This document shows, in pieces, positions 17,181 to 25,963 of a DNA stretch of 64,000 bases. Both the position numbers and the translations under genes were made by a program. Source of the DNA: Microvirga sp. BSC39 (lineage in GTDB: Bacteria > Pseudomonadota > Alphaproteobacteria > Rhizobiales > Beijerinckiaceae); the NCBI RefSeq assembly GCF_000739015.1, contig NZ_JPUG01000070.1, forward strand, positions 62,001 through 126,000, in the 5' to 3' direction. The first letter of the stretch is position 1. The number at the start of each line of letters is the position of its first letter. The notes under the pieces are model-generated. The model saw only the letters and a list, made by a program, of their open reading frames with translations, ran no database searches and was not told the DNA's origin.

Positions 17181-18128
17181 TTACAACACTTTCGCCAGCG
17201 AGCGCCACACCAGCATCGCCGCAGCCAAATCCTCCAGGGCGGCGCCTACCGACTTGAACGCGGTGATCACCGCAGGGCCGCGATGGGGGGCGCTGCGGCA
17301 CAGGTCCGCGAGGGTTCCGCGGATGTGATCCTCGGTGATGGCGCCCCGGTGCAGGGCCAGGGCCACGTCGCCGCCCTCCGACTTGGCCGCCGGGGTGTCG
17401 ATGTACACCTGCGCCCGGCGCAGGGCCTCGTCGTCCGCCTCGCGCATCTTGAGATTGAAGGCGCCCACGAGATCGAGATGCGCCCCCTCCTTGAGCCAGG
17501 CACCCTTGACCACGGGCGCGGTCGACAGCGTCGCGCAGGAGACCAGGTCGGCTCCCCGCACGGCGGCTTCCAGATCGGCTACGGCTGTGACGGGCAGGCC
17601 CTCGGCGCGAAGCTCGGCAGCCAGGCTTTCGGCCTTCTCCGGCCGGTGATTCCAGAGCGCCACCTCGCGGATCGGCCGCTGGCTCATATGGGCGCGGATG
17701 AGGAAGGGCGCCAGGGCGCCGGCCCCGACCATCACCATGCTGCTTGCATCCTGGCGGGCGAGCATGCGGGCCGCCAGCGCCGAGGCCGCGGCGGTGCGCC
17801 AGACGGTGAGGCGCGCGCCGTCGAGGACGGAGACCGGCTCGCCCGTTGTGCCGTCCATCAGCAGATAGGAGCCCATCACGCTGGGCAGGCTCCTGGCGCC
17901 GTTCTCGGGAAACACGGTGACGACCTTCACGCCGAGGAAGCCGTCCTGCATGGCAGGCCCGGTCCAGGACGGCATGAGCAGAAGCGTGCCGTGGCTGCCC
18001 GGACGCTCGACCTCGTGGTGATGCCGGACCGGGGTGACCATGTCGCCGCGAAACGCCTCGGCCAGGGCATCGATCAGGGCCGGAAAGGTGAGAACCCGAT
18101 CGATCTCGGCAGAGGTGACGACGCGCAT
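17181..18128 (-). CDS. Ornithine cyclodeaminase / mu-crystallin family protein
   Basis: This 315-residue protein has an N-terminal substrate domain and an NAD(P)-binding Rossmann segment starting MVGAGALAPFLIRAHMS, followed by LWNHRPEKAESLAAEL. The family includes ornithine cyclodeaminase, alanine dehydrogenase and ketimine reductases, so the substrate cannot be set from sequence. It lies between a LapA-domain gene (13-base gap) and trpF (10-base gap). That placement is positional only and does not show a role in tryptophan synthesis. Confidence 0.85.
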   Translation of the reverse strand: MRVVTSAEIDRVLTFPALIDALAEAFRGDMVTPVRHHHEVERPGSHGTLLLMPSWTGPAMQDGFLGVKVVTVFPENGARSLPSVMGSYLLMDGTTGEPVSVLDGARLTVWRTAAASALAARMLARQDASSMVMVGAGALAPFLIRAHMSQRPIREVALWNHRPEKAESLAAELRAEGLPVTAVADLEAAVRGADLVSCATLSTAPVVKGAWLKEGAHLDLVGAFNLKMREADDEALRRAQVYIDTPAAKSEGGDVALALHRGAITEDHIRGTLADLCRSAPHRGPAVITAFKSVGAALEDLAAAMLVWRSLAKVL

Positions 18129-18141
18129 GTTGCTGGTGTTC

Positions 18142-18501
18142 TCAGAAGCTGCGGGCCGGTGCGGACGAGACCGTGGCCGGCAGGGTCGTGGTGGCGGGGC
18201 CCTGCGCCTTCAGGCGCTCGGTCTCATAGCGCAGCTGCCGGGTCTCGCGCCGAAGCTTCCGGCGCGACTTGCGGTTCTTGCCCTGAGCAAGCCAGCTCGC
18301 CGTGCCGCCGATCACCACGCCCAGCATCACGGCCGCGAAGATGACGGCGAACAGGGGCAGCTGGAACGCGAATTCCGGCGCTTCCTGCGAGAACGGGTCG
18401 AGGGACAGGGTCACCGGAGCCCGGTTCGCCACCGCGAGCAGGACGATCAGGATAGCGACCGGCAGGAGAATGAGCGCCTTCAGAAAGCGAATCACGAACA
18501 C
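18142..18501 (-). CDS. LapA-domain (DUF1049) inner-membrane protein
   Basis: A 119-residue protein with two hydrophobic helices (about residues 5-25 and 48-70) separated by a short loop, then a basic, coiled-coil-prone tail (KNRKSRRKLRRETRQLRYE) and a Ser/Thr/Pro-rich end. This layout fits LapA/YciS proteins, which in E. coli act with LapB to control LpxC and lipopolysaccharide synthesis. No LapB-like TPR gene is adjacent, so that role is only suggested. It follows ihfB by 22 bases. Confidence 0.75.
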   Translation of the reverse strand: MFVIRFLKALILLPVAILIVLLAVANRAPVTLSLDPFSQEAPEFAFQLPLFAVIFAAVMLGVVIGGTASWLAQGKNRKSRRKLRRETRQLRYETERLKAQGPATTTLPATVSSAPARSF

Positions 18502-18523
18502 CTCTCGATATTTATCGGCAGAT

Positions 18524-18838
18524 TTATTGGGCAGCCGCCGCCTTCATCACCTTCGGAGCCGGGGCATTGAGACGCTGACGCATTTCCTTGCCCGTCTTGA
18601 AGACCGGAACGACCTTTTCGGAGATGGAAACGGATTCGCCCGTGCGCGGGTTGCGGCCCGTGCGAGCATCGCGCTTTTTCACCGAAAAGGCCCCGAAGCC
18701 GCGCAGCTCCACCCGGTCGCCCCGGGACAGCGCATCCGCGATGGTGTCGAGGATCGCGTTCACGATCTTCTCCACGTCGCGCTGGTAGAGATGCGGGTTC
18801 TGCTCAGCGATCTTGAGCACGAGTTCGGATTTTATCAT
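18524..18838 (-). CDS. ihfB: Integration host factor subunit beta
   Basis: IhfB forms the IHF heterodimer that bends DNA in replication, recombination and transcription. The 104-residue protein has [19 protein letters not shown], the DNA-binding beta arm with its intercalating Pro, after an N-terminal dimerisation region ([13 protein letters not shown]). A ten-residue Ala/Lys tail extends past the core. In proteobacteria ihfB usually follows rpsA; here sppA stands between them. IHF could also act at the origin 22 kb away. Confidence 0.94.
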   Translation of the reverse strand: MIKSELVLKIAEQNPHLYQRDVEKIVNAILDTIADALSRGDRVELRGFGAFSVKKRDARTGRNPRTGESVSISEKVVPVFKTGKEMRQRLNAPAPKVMKAAAAQ

Positions 18839-18864
18839 GGATGAGCTATATCTTTGACGTTGCT

Positions 18865-19830
18865 TTATTTTTCCAAAGGTTGCCAGACAGCCAGGAGGCC
18901 GTCAAGCCGTGCGATCTCGGCTTGCGCGGACGTCCGGCGCATAGCCTCGGCAACCCGCTCGAAGCCGAAGAGATCGGCCATCGTGGCGCTCGCGGCGAAA
19001 ATCGAGATGTCGCGATCCGACCGCGGCTCCCAGTCGCGAATCGGCAGGTCCTTGGCCACGCCCTTTTCCTGCTCGAGCCAGGCCACCGCGTCACGCTCGC
19101 TGCCGATCTTGTCGACGAGCTTGAGGGGCACGGCCTGACGGCCGCTGAACACCTGACCCGTGGACGCGGTGGAGAGCTCGCCCTCGTTCAGGCGGCGGCG
19201 CTCGCGCACCAGGTTCTTGAACCAGTCGTAGGTGTCGTTGACCACCGCCTGCATGGCGGCCCGCGCCTCCGGCGAGGTCGGCGTGAAGGGGTTCGGCTCG
19301 GCTTTCAGCGGCGCGGACTTCACGGCCTCCACCTTCACGCCGATCTGGCCCATGAGGCCCGTGAGGTCGGGATATTGGAAGAGCACGCCGATGGAGCCGA
19401 CGATCGAGGTCTCGCGCGCCACGATGTAGTCGGTGGCGATCGCCGTGATGTAGCCGCCGGAGGCCGCGGTGCCGTCCACGAAGGTGACGACCGGCTTCTT
19501 CTCGGCGAGGCGGCGGATGTTGCGGAAGAGCTCTTCCGATCCCGTGGTGGTGCCGCCGGGGCTGTTGATGGAGATCACCACGCCGGAGACCGCGGTCGAC
19601 TCGCCCACCCGGCGCATCAGGTCGGCCATGCGCTGGTTGCCGGTGATCACCCCGTCGACGGAGATGCGGGCGATCTGGTTCTGGATCGTCCCATAGCCGG
19701 CCCGGTCGGCGGCGGCATAGCCGATGGCCGCAACCGCGGCGATCAACCCGGAGAATCCCGCCACCCGCCAGAAGGAGAGCTTGCGGCGCAGGCGGCGGCG
19801 GTCGGCAATGGCTTCGGCATCGATGGACAT
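18865..19830 (-). CDS. sppA: Signal peptide peptidase SppA (short form)
   Basis: A 321-residue S49 peptidase with one N-terminal membrane helix (about residues 20-40) after a basic stretch. The catalytic Ser is in [12 protein letters not shown] and the general-base Lys most likely in [13 protein letters not shown]. It degrades cleaved signal peptides in the inner membrane. ATG 19830 was chosen because it begins MSIDAEA with GAGAGA upstream; a start at 19887 adds unconserved residues. ihfB follows after 26 bases. Confidence 0.92.
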   Translation of the reverse strand: MSIDAEAIADRRRLRRKLSFWRVAGFSGLIAAVAAIGYAAADRAGYGTIQNQIARISVDGVITGNQRMADLMRRVGESTAVSGVVISINSPGGTTTGSEELFRNIRRLAEKKPVVTFVDGTAASGGYITAIATDYIVARETSIVGSIGVLFQYPDLTGLMGQIGVKVEAVKSAPLKAEPNPFTPTSPEARAAMQAVVNDTYDWFKNLVRERRRLNEGELSTASTGQVFSGRQAVPLKLVDKIGSERDAVAWLEQEKGVAKDLPIRDWEPRSDRDISIFAASATMADLFGFERVAEAMRRTSAQAEIARLDGLLAVWQPLEK

Positions 19831-19982
19831 CGTCTGGTCTCTCGAAATCGTATCGTGCTGGGTTCGCACCGGGTGCGGGGGGAGCACCCTATTGCGAAGC
19901 CAGATAGGGCGGCAAGACAGGGGGCCAACAAAAAACCTGCGCGGTCCATAGGCGGGGACCTTCGAGGTGTCTCGCCCTCCTC

Positions 19983-20170
19983 CGTCATCACCGGCCTTGT
20001 GCCGGTGATCCCGATTGCCAAAGCGCCGTGCCCTTCATGACCGGGATGGCCGGAACGAGTCCGGCCATGACGTGGTGGGTGTCATCCCCGGCACACGAAG
20101 TGCGGGAAGGGATCCACGATCAAGCGCGGAGCTATGGATTCCCTTCCCCTCCGCTGCGCGTCCTTCCGGG
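19983..20170. repeat. Composite palindromic repeat between sppA and rpsA
   Basis: The first part (19983-20072) begins CGTCATCACCGGCCTTGTGC and ends CCGGCCATGACG, and is nearly identical to 44532-44623. The second part (about 20080-20176) begins GTCATCCCCGGC, contains GGAAGGGATCC/GGATTCCCTTCC arms and ends GGGAATGACA, like 15108-15232. No gene is seen between 19831 and 20284 apart from these repeats and the rpsA terminator. Confidence 0.75.
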
Positions 20171-20228
20171 AATGACATCGGGGAAGCACCACCCCCCCCT
20201 GCTCCTTGGCCGCAATACCCCACAAACA

Positions 20229-20256
20229 AAAATCCCCGGGCTTGCGGCCCGGGGAT
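20229..20256 (-). terminator. Intrinsic terminator after rpsA
   Basis: On the minus strand, ATCCCCGGGCC and GGCCCGGGGAT-type arms around a GCAA loop are followed by a run of T (the plus strand shows ACAAAAATCCCCGGG). Confidence 0.88.
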
Positions 20257-20284
20257 CCGTCAGTCTCGAACAATCGAGGTCTGA

Positions 20285-21982
20285 TTACTTCTTGCCGGCC
20301 TTGTTCAGGGCGGCGCCGAGGATGTCGCCGAGCGACGCACCCGAATCGGCCGAGCCGTACTGAGCCATGGCTTCCTTCTCCTCAGCGACCTCGAGGGCCT
20401 TGATGGAGACGGTCACGCGGCGGGCCTTGCGGTCGAACTGCGTGACGCGGGCATCGAGCTTCTCGCCGGCGGCGAAGCGCTCGGGGCGCTGGTCGGCGCG
20501 GTCACGAGCGAGCTCGTTGCGCTTGATGAAGGTGGAGAGGTCGGTGTCGACGATCTTCACCTCCAGGCCGCCGTCCTTCACCTCGAGAACCTCGCAGGTG
20601 ACGATCTGGCCCTTCTTGATCTCGCCGGCTTCGGCGAAGGGGTCGCCCGCAAGCTGCTTGATGCCGAGCGAGATGCGCTCCTTCTCGACGTCCACGTCGA
20701 GAACCTGAGCGCGCACGACGTCGCCCTTCTTGAAGTCGTCGATGACCTGCTCGCCCGGACGGTTCCAGTCGAGGTCCGAGAGGTGGACCATGCCGTCGAC
20801 GTCGTTCTCGAGGCCGATGAACAGACCGAACTCGGTCTTGTTCTTCACCTCGCCCTCGACCTCGGTGCCGACAGGGTGCTTCTCGGCGAAGGCCTCCCAC
20901 GGGTTCTGGAGCGTCTGCTTCAGGCCCAGCGAGATGCGGCGCTTCACCTGATCGACCTCGAGGATCACGACCTCAACCTCCTGCGAGGTGGAGATGATCT
21001 TGCCCGGGTGGACGTTCTTCTTCGTCCAGGACATCTCGGAGACGTGGATCAGGCCTTCGATGCCGGGCTCGAGCTCGACGAACGCACCGTAATCGGTGAT
21101 GTTCGTGACGCGGCCCTTCAGCTTTGCCTGAACCGGGTAGCGGGCGGCGATGCCCTCCCACGGATCGGCGAGCAGCTGCTTGATGCCCAGCGAGATGCGG
21201 TGCGTCTCGTGGTTGATCTTGATGATCTTCACCTTCACCGTCTGGCCGATGGTTACGACCTCGGACGGATGGTTGACGCGGCGCCATGCCATGTCGGTGA
21301 CGTGCAGCAGGCCGTCGATGCCGCCGAGGTCAACGAACGCACCGTACTCGGTGATGTTCTTGACCACGCCGTCGATGACCTGACCCTCTTCGAGGTTCGC
21401 CACGAGTTCGGAACGCTGCTCGGCGCGGCTCTCTTCGAGGACCGTGCGGCGCGACACGACGATGTTGCCGCGGCGGCGATCCATCTTGAGGATCTGGAAC
21501 GGCTGAGCCACGCCCATGAGCGGGGTGACGTCGCGCACCGGGCGGATGTCGACCTGGGAGCGCGGCAGGAACGCCACGGCGCCGTCGAGGTCGACGGTGT
21601 AGCCGCCCTTCACCTGGTTGAAGATGGTGCCGTTGACGCGCTCCTGGGCCTCGAAGGCCTTCTCGAGCTTCACCCACGACTCTTCGCGGCGGGCCTTGTC
21701 ACGGGAGATGACGGCCTCGCCCAGGGCATTCTCGATGCGCTCGACATAGACCTCGACCTCGTCGCCGACGACCACGGTCTGGTCGCGGTTAGGGCCGGCA
21801 AATTCTTTCAGGGCGACGCGACCTTCGGTCTTGGCGCCGATATCGATGACCGCGACGTCTTTCTCGATCGCGACCACCTTGCCCTTCACGACCGAGCCTT
21901 CGCTGATCTCGTTCGTGCGGAAGGATTCTTCGAGCAGGGCCGCGAAATCTTCACGGCTCGGCTGTTGCAAAGCTGCAGACAT
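20285..21982 (-). CDS. rpsA: 30S ribosomal protein S1
   Basis: The 565-residue protein has six S1/OB-fold RNA-binding repeats, recognisable from recurring patterns such as EYGAFVDLGGIDGLLH, DYGAFVELEPGIEGLIH and EFGLFIGLENDVDGMVH. S1 brings mRNA to the 30S subunit. ATG 21982 is chosen for the strong AGGAGA seven bases upstream; a longer in-frame start at 22063 adds 27 unconserved residues. The usual neighbour cmk is not upstream. It is followed by its own terminator, then sppA-ihfB. Confidence 0.97.
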   Translation of the reverse strand: MSAALQQPSREDFAALLEESFRTNEISEGSVVKGKVVAIEKDVAVIDIGAKTEGRVALKEFAGPNRDQTVVVGDEVEVYVERIENALGEAVISRDKARREESWVKLEKAFEAQERVNGTIFNQVKGGYTVDLDGAVAFLPRSQVDIRPVRDVTPLMGVAQPFQILKMDRRRGNIVVSRRTVLEESRAEQRSELVANLEEGQVIDGVVKNITEYGAFVDLGGIDGLLHVTDMAWRRVNHPSEVVTIGQTVKVKIIKINHETHRISLGIKQLLADPWEGIAARYPVQAKLKGRVTNITDYGAFVELEPGIEGLIHVSEMSWTKKNVHPGKIISTSQEVEVVILEVDQVKRRISLGLKQTLQNPWEAFAEKHPVGTEVEGEVKNKTEFGLFIGLENDVDGMVHLSDLDWNRPGEQVIDDFKKGDVVRAQVLDVDVEKERISLGIKQLAGDPFAEAGEIKKGQIVTCEVLEVKDGGLEVKIVDTDLSTFIKRNELARDRADQRPERFAAGEKLDARVTQFDRKARRVTVSIKALEVAEEKEAMAQYGSADSGASLGDILGAALNKAGKK

Positions 21983-22291
21983 AGGTTCTCCTGAATGGCC
22001 CTTGTTCAAAGGGGCAACGCCGGCGGCTCGTGTTAACGGGCCGTTTCCAGCCGCCGCTGCCAAGGACGCCCCTTCAGGGCCATGTCCCGGGCATGCTGCT
22101 CATCCGAGCAGGCCGGCGTATCATCAGCGGATGGAAACGCTTGGTCCGACAGGGTTTTTCGGAACACCGCGAGGGCGCGGAACACGCACCCTGACAATCG
22201 AAACCGTCACTGTCCTGTCGGATTGGGGTTCTCTTAACCCAATTGGCCCCGGATCACAAGGGTTTCGGGGTTTTGGGCCCTGCCCTGGCTC
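21983..22291. other. Intergenic region upstream of rpsA
   Basis: The rpsA leader and promoter should lie here. I see no convincing -35/-10 pair and no gene. An AT-richer patch around 22220-22250 (GGGTTCTCTTAACCC inverted repeat) is the only local structure. Confidence 0.4.
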
Positions 22292-22921
22292 TCAGTCCGG
22301 CCATTCCCCGCGCCGCGCCTGGGTGACGGCCCAGTCGAGGGCCTGGTCTAGGCGGTCGTTGCCCCAGAACATCTCCCCGTCCTCGGCGAAGAAGGTGGGG
22401 GCGCCGAAGAGGCCCCGTGACTGCACCTCCTCGCCCATCCGGCGCAGGCGCATCTTGTTGGCCTCGGCCCCCGCCTCGGCGACGACGGCCTCGGCGTCCA
22501 GGCCCAGGGCGGTCAGGATGTCCGCGACCGTCTGCGGGTCGGCGATGTCGCGGCATTCCGCGAACTGGGCCGTGTAGACCGCCCGGGTGAAGGCCGGGGT
22601 CCAGCCCCGGTCCGAGCCCAGCAGGGCGACCCGCGCGGCAAGGAGCCCGTTCTGCGGGAAGGTTTTCGGGCGGTAGAAGGGCAGTCCGAGGCGCGCCGCC
22701 TCCCGCTCCATGTCCCGCCACATGTAGCGGCCCTTGGCCGGGTACAGGCTGAAAGGCGTGGTCTCCCACCCCTGCGCCTTGAAGACCGGCCCCAGCAGGA
22801 ACGGGCGCCATACGAGCTCCACCCCGGCGGCGTCCGCCGCCGCCTCGATGCGCATGGCCGCGAGATAGGAATAGGTCGAGGCGAACTCGTACCAGAATTC
22901 GAGAACCGGCCGACGGTGCAT
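22292..22921 (-). CDS. DsbA-fold oxidoreductase, 2-hydroxychromene-2-carboxylate isomerase family
   Basis: A 209-residue protein of the kappa-GST/HCCA isomerase branch: FWYEFASTYSYLAAMRIE near the N-terminus holds the glutathione-activating Ser rather than a CxxC pair, and GLFGAPTFF with DRLDQAL lies near the C-terminus. Family members isomerise aromatic degradation intermediates with glutathione, or have unknown substrates. ATG 22921 has AAGGA upstream; an in-frame ATG at 22990 is less likely. It is divergent from argG. Confidence 0.85.
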   Translation of the reverse strand: MHRRPVLEFWYEFASTYSYLAAMRIEAAADAAGVELVWRPFLLGPVFKAQGWETTPFSLYPAKGRYMWRDMEREAARLGLPFYRPKTFPQNGLLAARVALLGSDRGWTPAFTRAVYTAQFAECRDIADPQTVADILTALGLDAEAVVAEAGAEANKMRLRRMGEEVQSRGLFGAPTFFAEDGEMFWGNDRLDQALDWAVTQARRGEWPD

Positions 22922-23139
22922 GGGCGTCCTTCGCAACCAAAAACCCGGAGGAACCAGGCCAACTCCCGAAGCCGGCCTTCCGCTCCACATGAAGGCCTAA
23001 TCCATTCCGCTAGGTTACGGCAGCCTTTGGCTTTCCGGGCAGGAATGCGACGCAAGCACAGCGGTGCGAGAATTGCCCGTTGCGCTCAAAAGCCTTCCCC
23101 GCTAAGCCGCTGGCAGTCTTTCTCTCTGGAACCTTTGCC

Positions 23140-24372
23140 ATGGCCGACAAGCGCGTGAACAAGGTCGTGCTCGCCTATTCGGGCGGCCTCGACACCTCCA
23201 TCATCCTCAAGTGGCTGCAGACCACCTATGGCTGCGAGGTGGTGACGTTTACCGCCGATCTCGGCCAGGGCGAGGAGCTGGAGCCCGCCCGCAAGAAGGC
23301 CGAGCTTCTCGGCATCAAGCCGGAGAACATCTTCATCGAGGACCTGCGCGACGAGTTCGTGCGCGACTACGTGTTCCCGATGTTCCGGGCCAACGCCCAG
23401 TACGAGGGCCTGTATCTGCTCGGCACCTCCATCGCCCGCCCGCTCATCGCCAAGAAGCAGATCGAGATCGCCGAGAAGGTGGGCGCCGATGCGGTCTCCC
23501 ACGGGGCCACCGGCAAGGGCAACGATCAGGTGCGTTTCGAGCTCGGCTACTACGCCCTCAAGCCCGACGTCACCGTGATCGCCCCCTGGCGCGAGTGGGA
23601 CCTGCGCTCCCGCGAGCAGCTGATCGCCTTCGCCGAGCAGCACCAGATCCCGATCGCCAAGGACAAGCGCGGCGAGGCGCCCTTCTCCGTCGACGCCAAC
23701 CTCCTGCACGCCTCCTCCGAGGGCAAGGTGCTGGAGGACCCGGCCATGGAAGTGCCGGACTACGTCTATTCGCGCACCGACGGGCCTGAATCCGCCCCCG
23801 ACAAGCCGACAATCATCAAGATCGAGTTCCTCAAAGGCGACCCGGTCGCCATCGACGGCCGGAAGATGGGTCCGGCCGACCTGCTGGCCAAGCTCAACGA
23901 GCTCGGCAAGATAAACGGCATCGGCCGCCTCGACCTCGTGGAGAACCGCTTCGTCGGCATGAAGAGCCGCGGCATGTACGAGACCCCGGGCGGCACGATC
24001 CTGCATCTGGCGCACCGCGGCATCGAGTCGATCACCCTCGATCGGGGTGCTGCGCACCTCAAGGACGAGCTCATGCCGAAATATGCCGAGCTCATCTATA
24101 ACGGCTTCTGGTTCTCGCCGGAGCGCGAGATGCTCCAGGCCATGATCGACAAGTCGCAGGAATTCGTCACCGGCGAAGTGACGCTGAAGCTCTACAAGGG
24201 CGGCGTCCACCTCATCGGCCGCCAGAGCCCCTACACCCTCTACGACCAGGACCTCGTGACCTTCGAGGAAGGCGCCGTGGCCTACGACCACCGCGACGCT
24301 GCCGGCTTCATCAAGCTCAACGCCCTGCGGCTGCGCACGCTCGCCCAGCGCAAGAAGAAGCTGGGCCTTTAA
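23140..24372 (+). CDS. argG: Argininosuccinate synthase
   Basis: ArgG condenses citrulline and aspartate with ATP in arginine synthesis. It has 410 residues, with the N-type ATP pyrophosphatase P-loop [11 protein letters not shown] at residues 9-19, [14 protein letters not shown] in the middle and the C-terminal oligomerisation tail. ATG 23140 is chosen because the conserved sequence begins at once ([16 protein letters not shown]). An intrinsic terminator follows, so it looks monocistronic. Confidence 0.97.
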   Translation: MADKRVNKVVLAYSGGLDTSIILKWLQTTYGCEVVTFTADLGQGEELEPARKKAELLGIKPENIFIEDLRDEFVRDYVFPMFRANAQYEGLYLLGTSIARPLIAKKQIEIAEKVGADAVSHGATGKGNDQVRFELGYYALKPDVTVIAPWREWDLRSREQLIAFAEQHQIPIAKDKRGEAPFSVDANLLHASSEGKVLEDPAMEVPDYVYSRTDGPESAPDKPTIIKIEFLKGDPVAIDGRKMGPADLLAKLNELGKINGIGRLDLVENRFVGMKSRGMYETPGGTILHLAHRGIESITLDRGAAHLKDELMPKYAELIYNGFWFSPEREMLQAMIDKSQEFVTGEVTLKLYKGGVHLIGRQSPYTLYDQDLVTFEEGAVAYDHRDAAGFIKLNALRLRTLAQRKKKLGL

Positions 24373-24411
24373 AAGTTCTCCGCGAGAGGGCGGTCAGCAC
24401 GTCGTGCCTGC

Positions 24412-24441
24412 AACAGCCTGGGTCTCCCCAGGCTGTTTTTC
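24412..24441 (+). terminator. Intrinsic terminator after argG
   Basis: AACAGCCTGGG (24412-24422) pairs with CCCAGGCTGTT (24427-24437), followed by TTTTCC. It is nested in a wider GGGCGGTCA...TGACCGCCC inverted repeat. Confidence 0.9.
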
Positions 24442-24558
24442 CTTGACCGCCCATTGGGACGAGAACCGTTGTCGCCCGATGGCCGCGAACTAAATGTATA
24501 CACCGTCCGACCCTTGCCCTAGCCTGGGCCGGCGCGATCGCATTTCAGGAGACTCCCC

Positions 24559-25830
24559 ATGACCCGCATCTCAAGCGGCATCCCAGCCGTTGGCGAATTG
24601 TCATGGGGAACGCACTTCTGCCAGTTCTATGAGGATCGCCACGACCTGGCCGAGGCTCTCGTGCCCTTCTTCAAGGCTGGCCTGGAAGGGAATGAGAAGT
24701 GCCTTTGGGTCACGTCCGAGCCCTTCGGTCGGGAGGATGCCCGGGACTCCCTGCGGGCGGCCGTGCCGGACCTCGACCAGCGTGAGAAACGCGGCCAGAT
24801 CGAGATCATCGACTTCCAGAACTGGTATCTGCGCAACGGCGATCTGAACCCGGACGAGACCGTGGAGCAGTGGCTCGGACGAGCCAACACCGCCGTTGGC
24901 GAGGGCTACGCAGGATTGCGGCTGACCGGCAATACGTTCTGGCTCGAATGCGACGGCTTCGACGAGTTCGCGGACTACGAGGCCAAGGTCAATACGCGCT
25001 TCTCGTCCCAGCCCATTCTCGCCCTGTGCAGCTACTGCCTCGGGCGCTGCCGTCCTACGGACATCATCGAGGTCGTGCGCAATCATCAGTTCGCCATTTC
25101 GAGACGGCGCGGAACCTGGGAGGTGATCGAAGACGCCTCCCTGAGGATCGCCCGCTCGGAGCTCGAAAGGCTGAACTCCGAATTGGAGCGCCGTGTCCGG
25201 GACCGGACGGCTGAACTCGAACGGGCGCTGAACGAGAAGAACGAGCTCTTCCGTGAGGTGCATCACCGGGTCCGCAACAATCTCCAGATCATTTCCAGCC
25301 TCGTCCGGATGAAGCTGAGGCAAACCAGATCCGACGACATCCGGCAGAACTATGCCGATATCCTTGGTCGGGTCGATGCCATCGCCCTGGTTCACGATGC
25401 CCTTTATGCATCCGACGAGCTCTCCCGGGTTCCCATTGCCCAATATCTCGACCGGCTCTGCGCGAGCCTGGTGCAGCTCCGGCGGGATCAGGACCGCGTG
25501 ACGATCCGGGTGGACACGCAGGACGCTGATATCGGCCTCGATCAGGCGGTCACCCTGGGATTGGTCACGACCGAACTGGTCACGAACGCGCTCAAACATG
25601 CCTTTCCCGACGACCGCACCGGACAGATCACGGTCCGTTTCGGCTGCCAGGACGGAACCTGCACCCTCACGGTCTCCGACGATGGGATCGGCATGGACGC
25701 CCCGAGCAGCGACCCGCGCTCCCGTTCAGGCCTGAGGCTCGTCTCGAGCCTGGCCCTCCAACTCGGTGCCACGATGCACGAGGCCACAGGACCGGGAACG
25801 ACGTTTTCCCTGAACTTTCCTCAGAGATAG
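24559..25830 (+). CDS. MEDS-domain sensor histidine kinase (HisKA_2 family)
   Basis: A cytosolic 423-residue kinase without membrane helices. Residues 10-175 match the MEDS sensory domain, a RecA/KaiC-like fold known from DcmR-type regulators (GTHFCQFYEDRHDLAEALVPF, RLTGNTFW). A coiled coil near residues 195-225 leads to the HisKA_2 H-box FREVHHRVRNNLQIISSL, then a HATPase with TELVTNALKHAF and DDGIGMD. HisKA_2 kinases often feed PhyR-NepR-EcfG general stress signalling, but no response regulator is adjacent. ATG 24559 has AGGAGA upstream. Confidence 0.9.
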   Translation: MTRISSGIPAVGELSWGTHFCQFYEDRHDLAEALVPFFKAGLEGNEKCLWVTSEPFGREDARDSLRAAVPDLDQREKRGQIEIIDFQNWYLRNGDLNPDETVEQWLGRANTAVGEGYAGLRLTGNTFWLECDGFDEFADYEAKVNTRFSSQPILALCSYCLGRCRPTDIIEVVRNHQFAISRRRGTWEVIEDASLRIARSELERLNSELERRVRDRTAELERALNEKNELFREVHHRVRNNLQIISSLVRMKLRQTRSDDIRQNYADILGRVDAIALVHDALYASDELSRVPIAQYLDRLCASLVQLRRDQDRVTIRVDTQDADIGLDQAVTLGLVTTELVTNALKHAFPDDRTGQITVRFGCQDGTCTLTVSDDGIGMDAPSSDPRSRSGLRLVSSLALQLGATMHEATGPGTTFSLNFPQR

Positions 25831-25963
25831 CTTTGCGGAAGGCAGCGCGACCATGGCGCAAGCTGCTTTCCGGCGCGATCAGCGGCACAGCCTTGCATGT
25901 CCGGTCTCTCGATCCTGTCCGCGTTGACGGCATCGGGAGGCGGCCGGGCGATGGAACTCGCGT

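Noticed and set aside
16300..17200. trp leader peptide or attenuator
   Set aside because: No Trp-rich short frame or terminator-antiterminator pair is visible before trpF or trpB.
20783..21994. 403-codon plus-strand frame over rpsA
   Set aside because: Opposite strand of the six S1 repeats; the apparent internal repetition is inherited from rpsA.
24460..24558. EcfG promoter before the MEDS kinase
   Set aside because: GAGAAC and GCGAAC are present but no GTT lies at the correct spacing.
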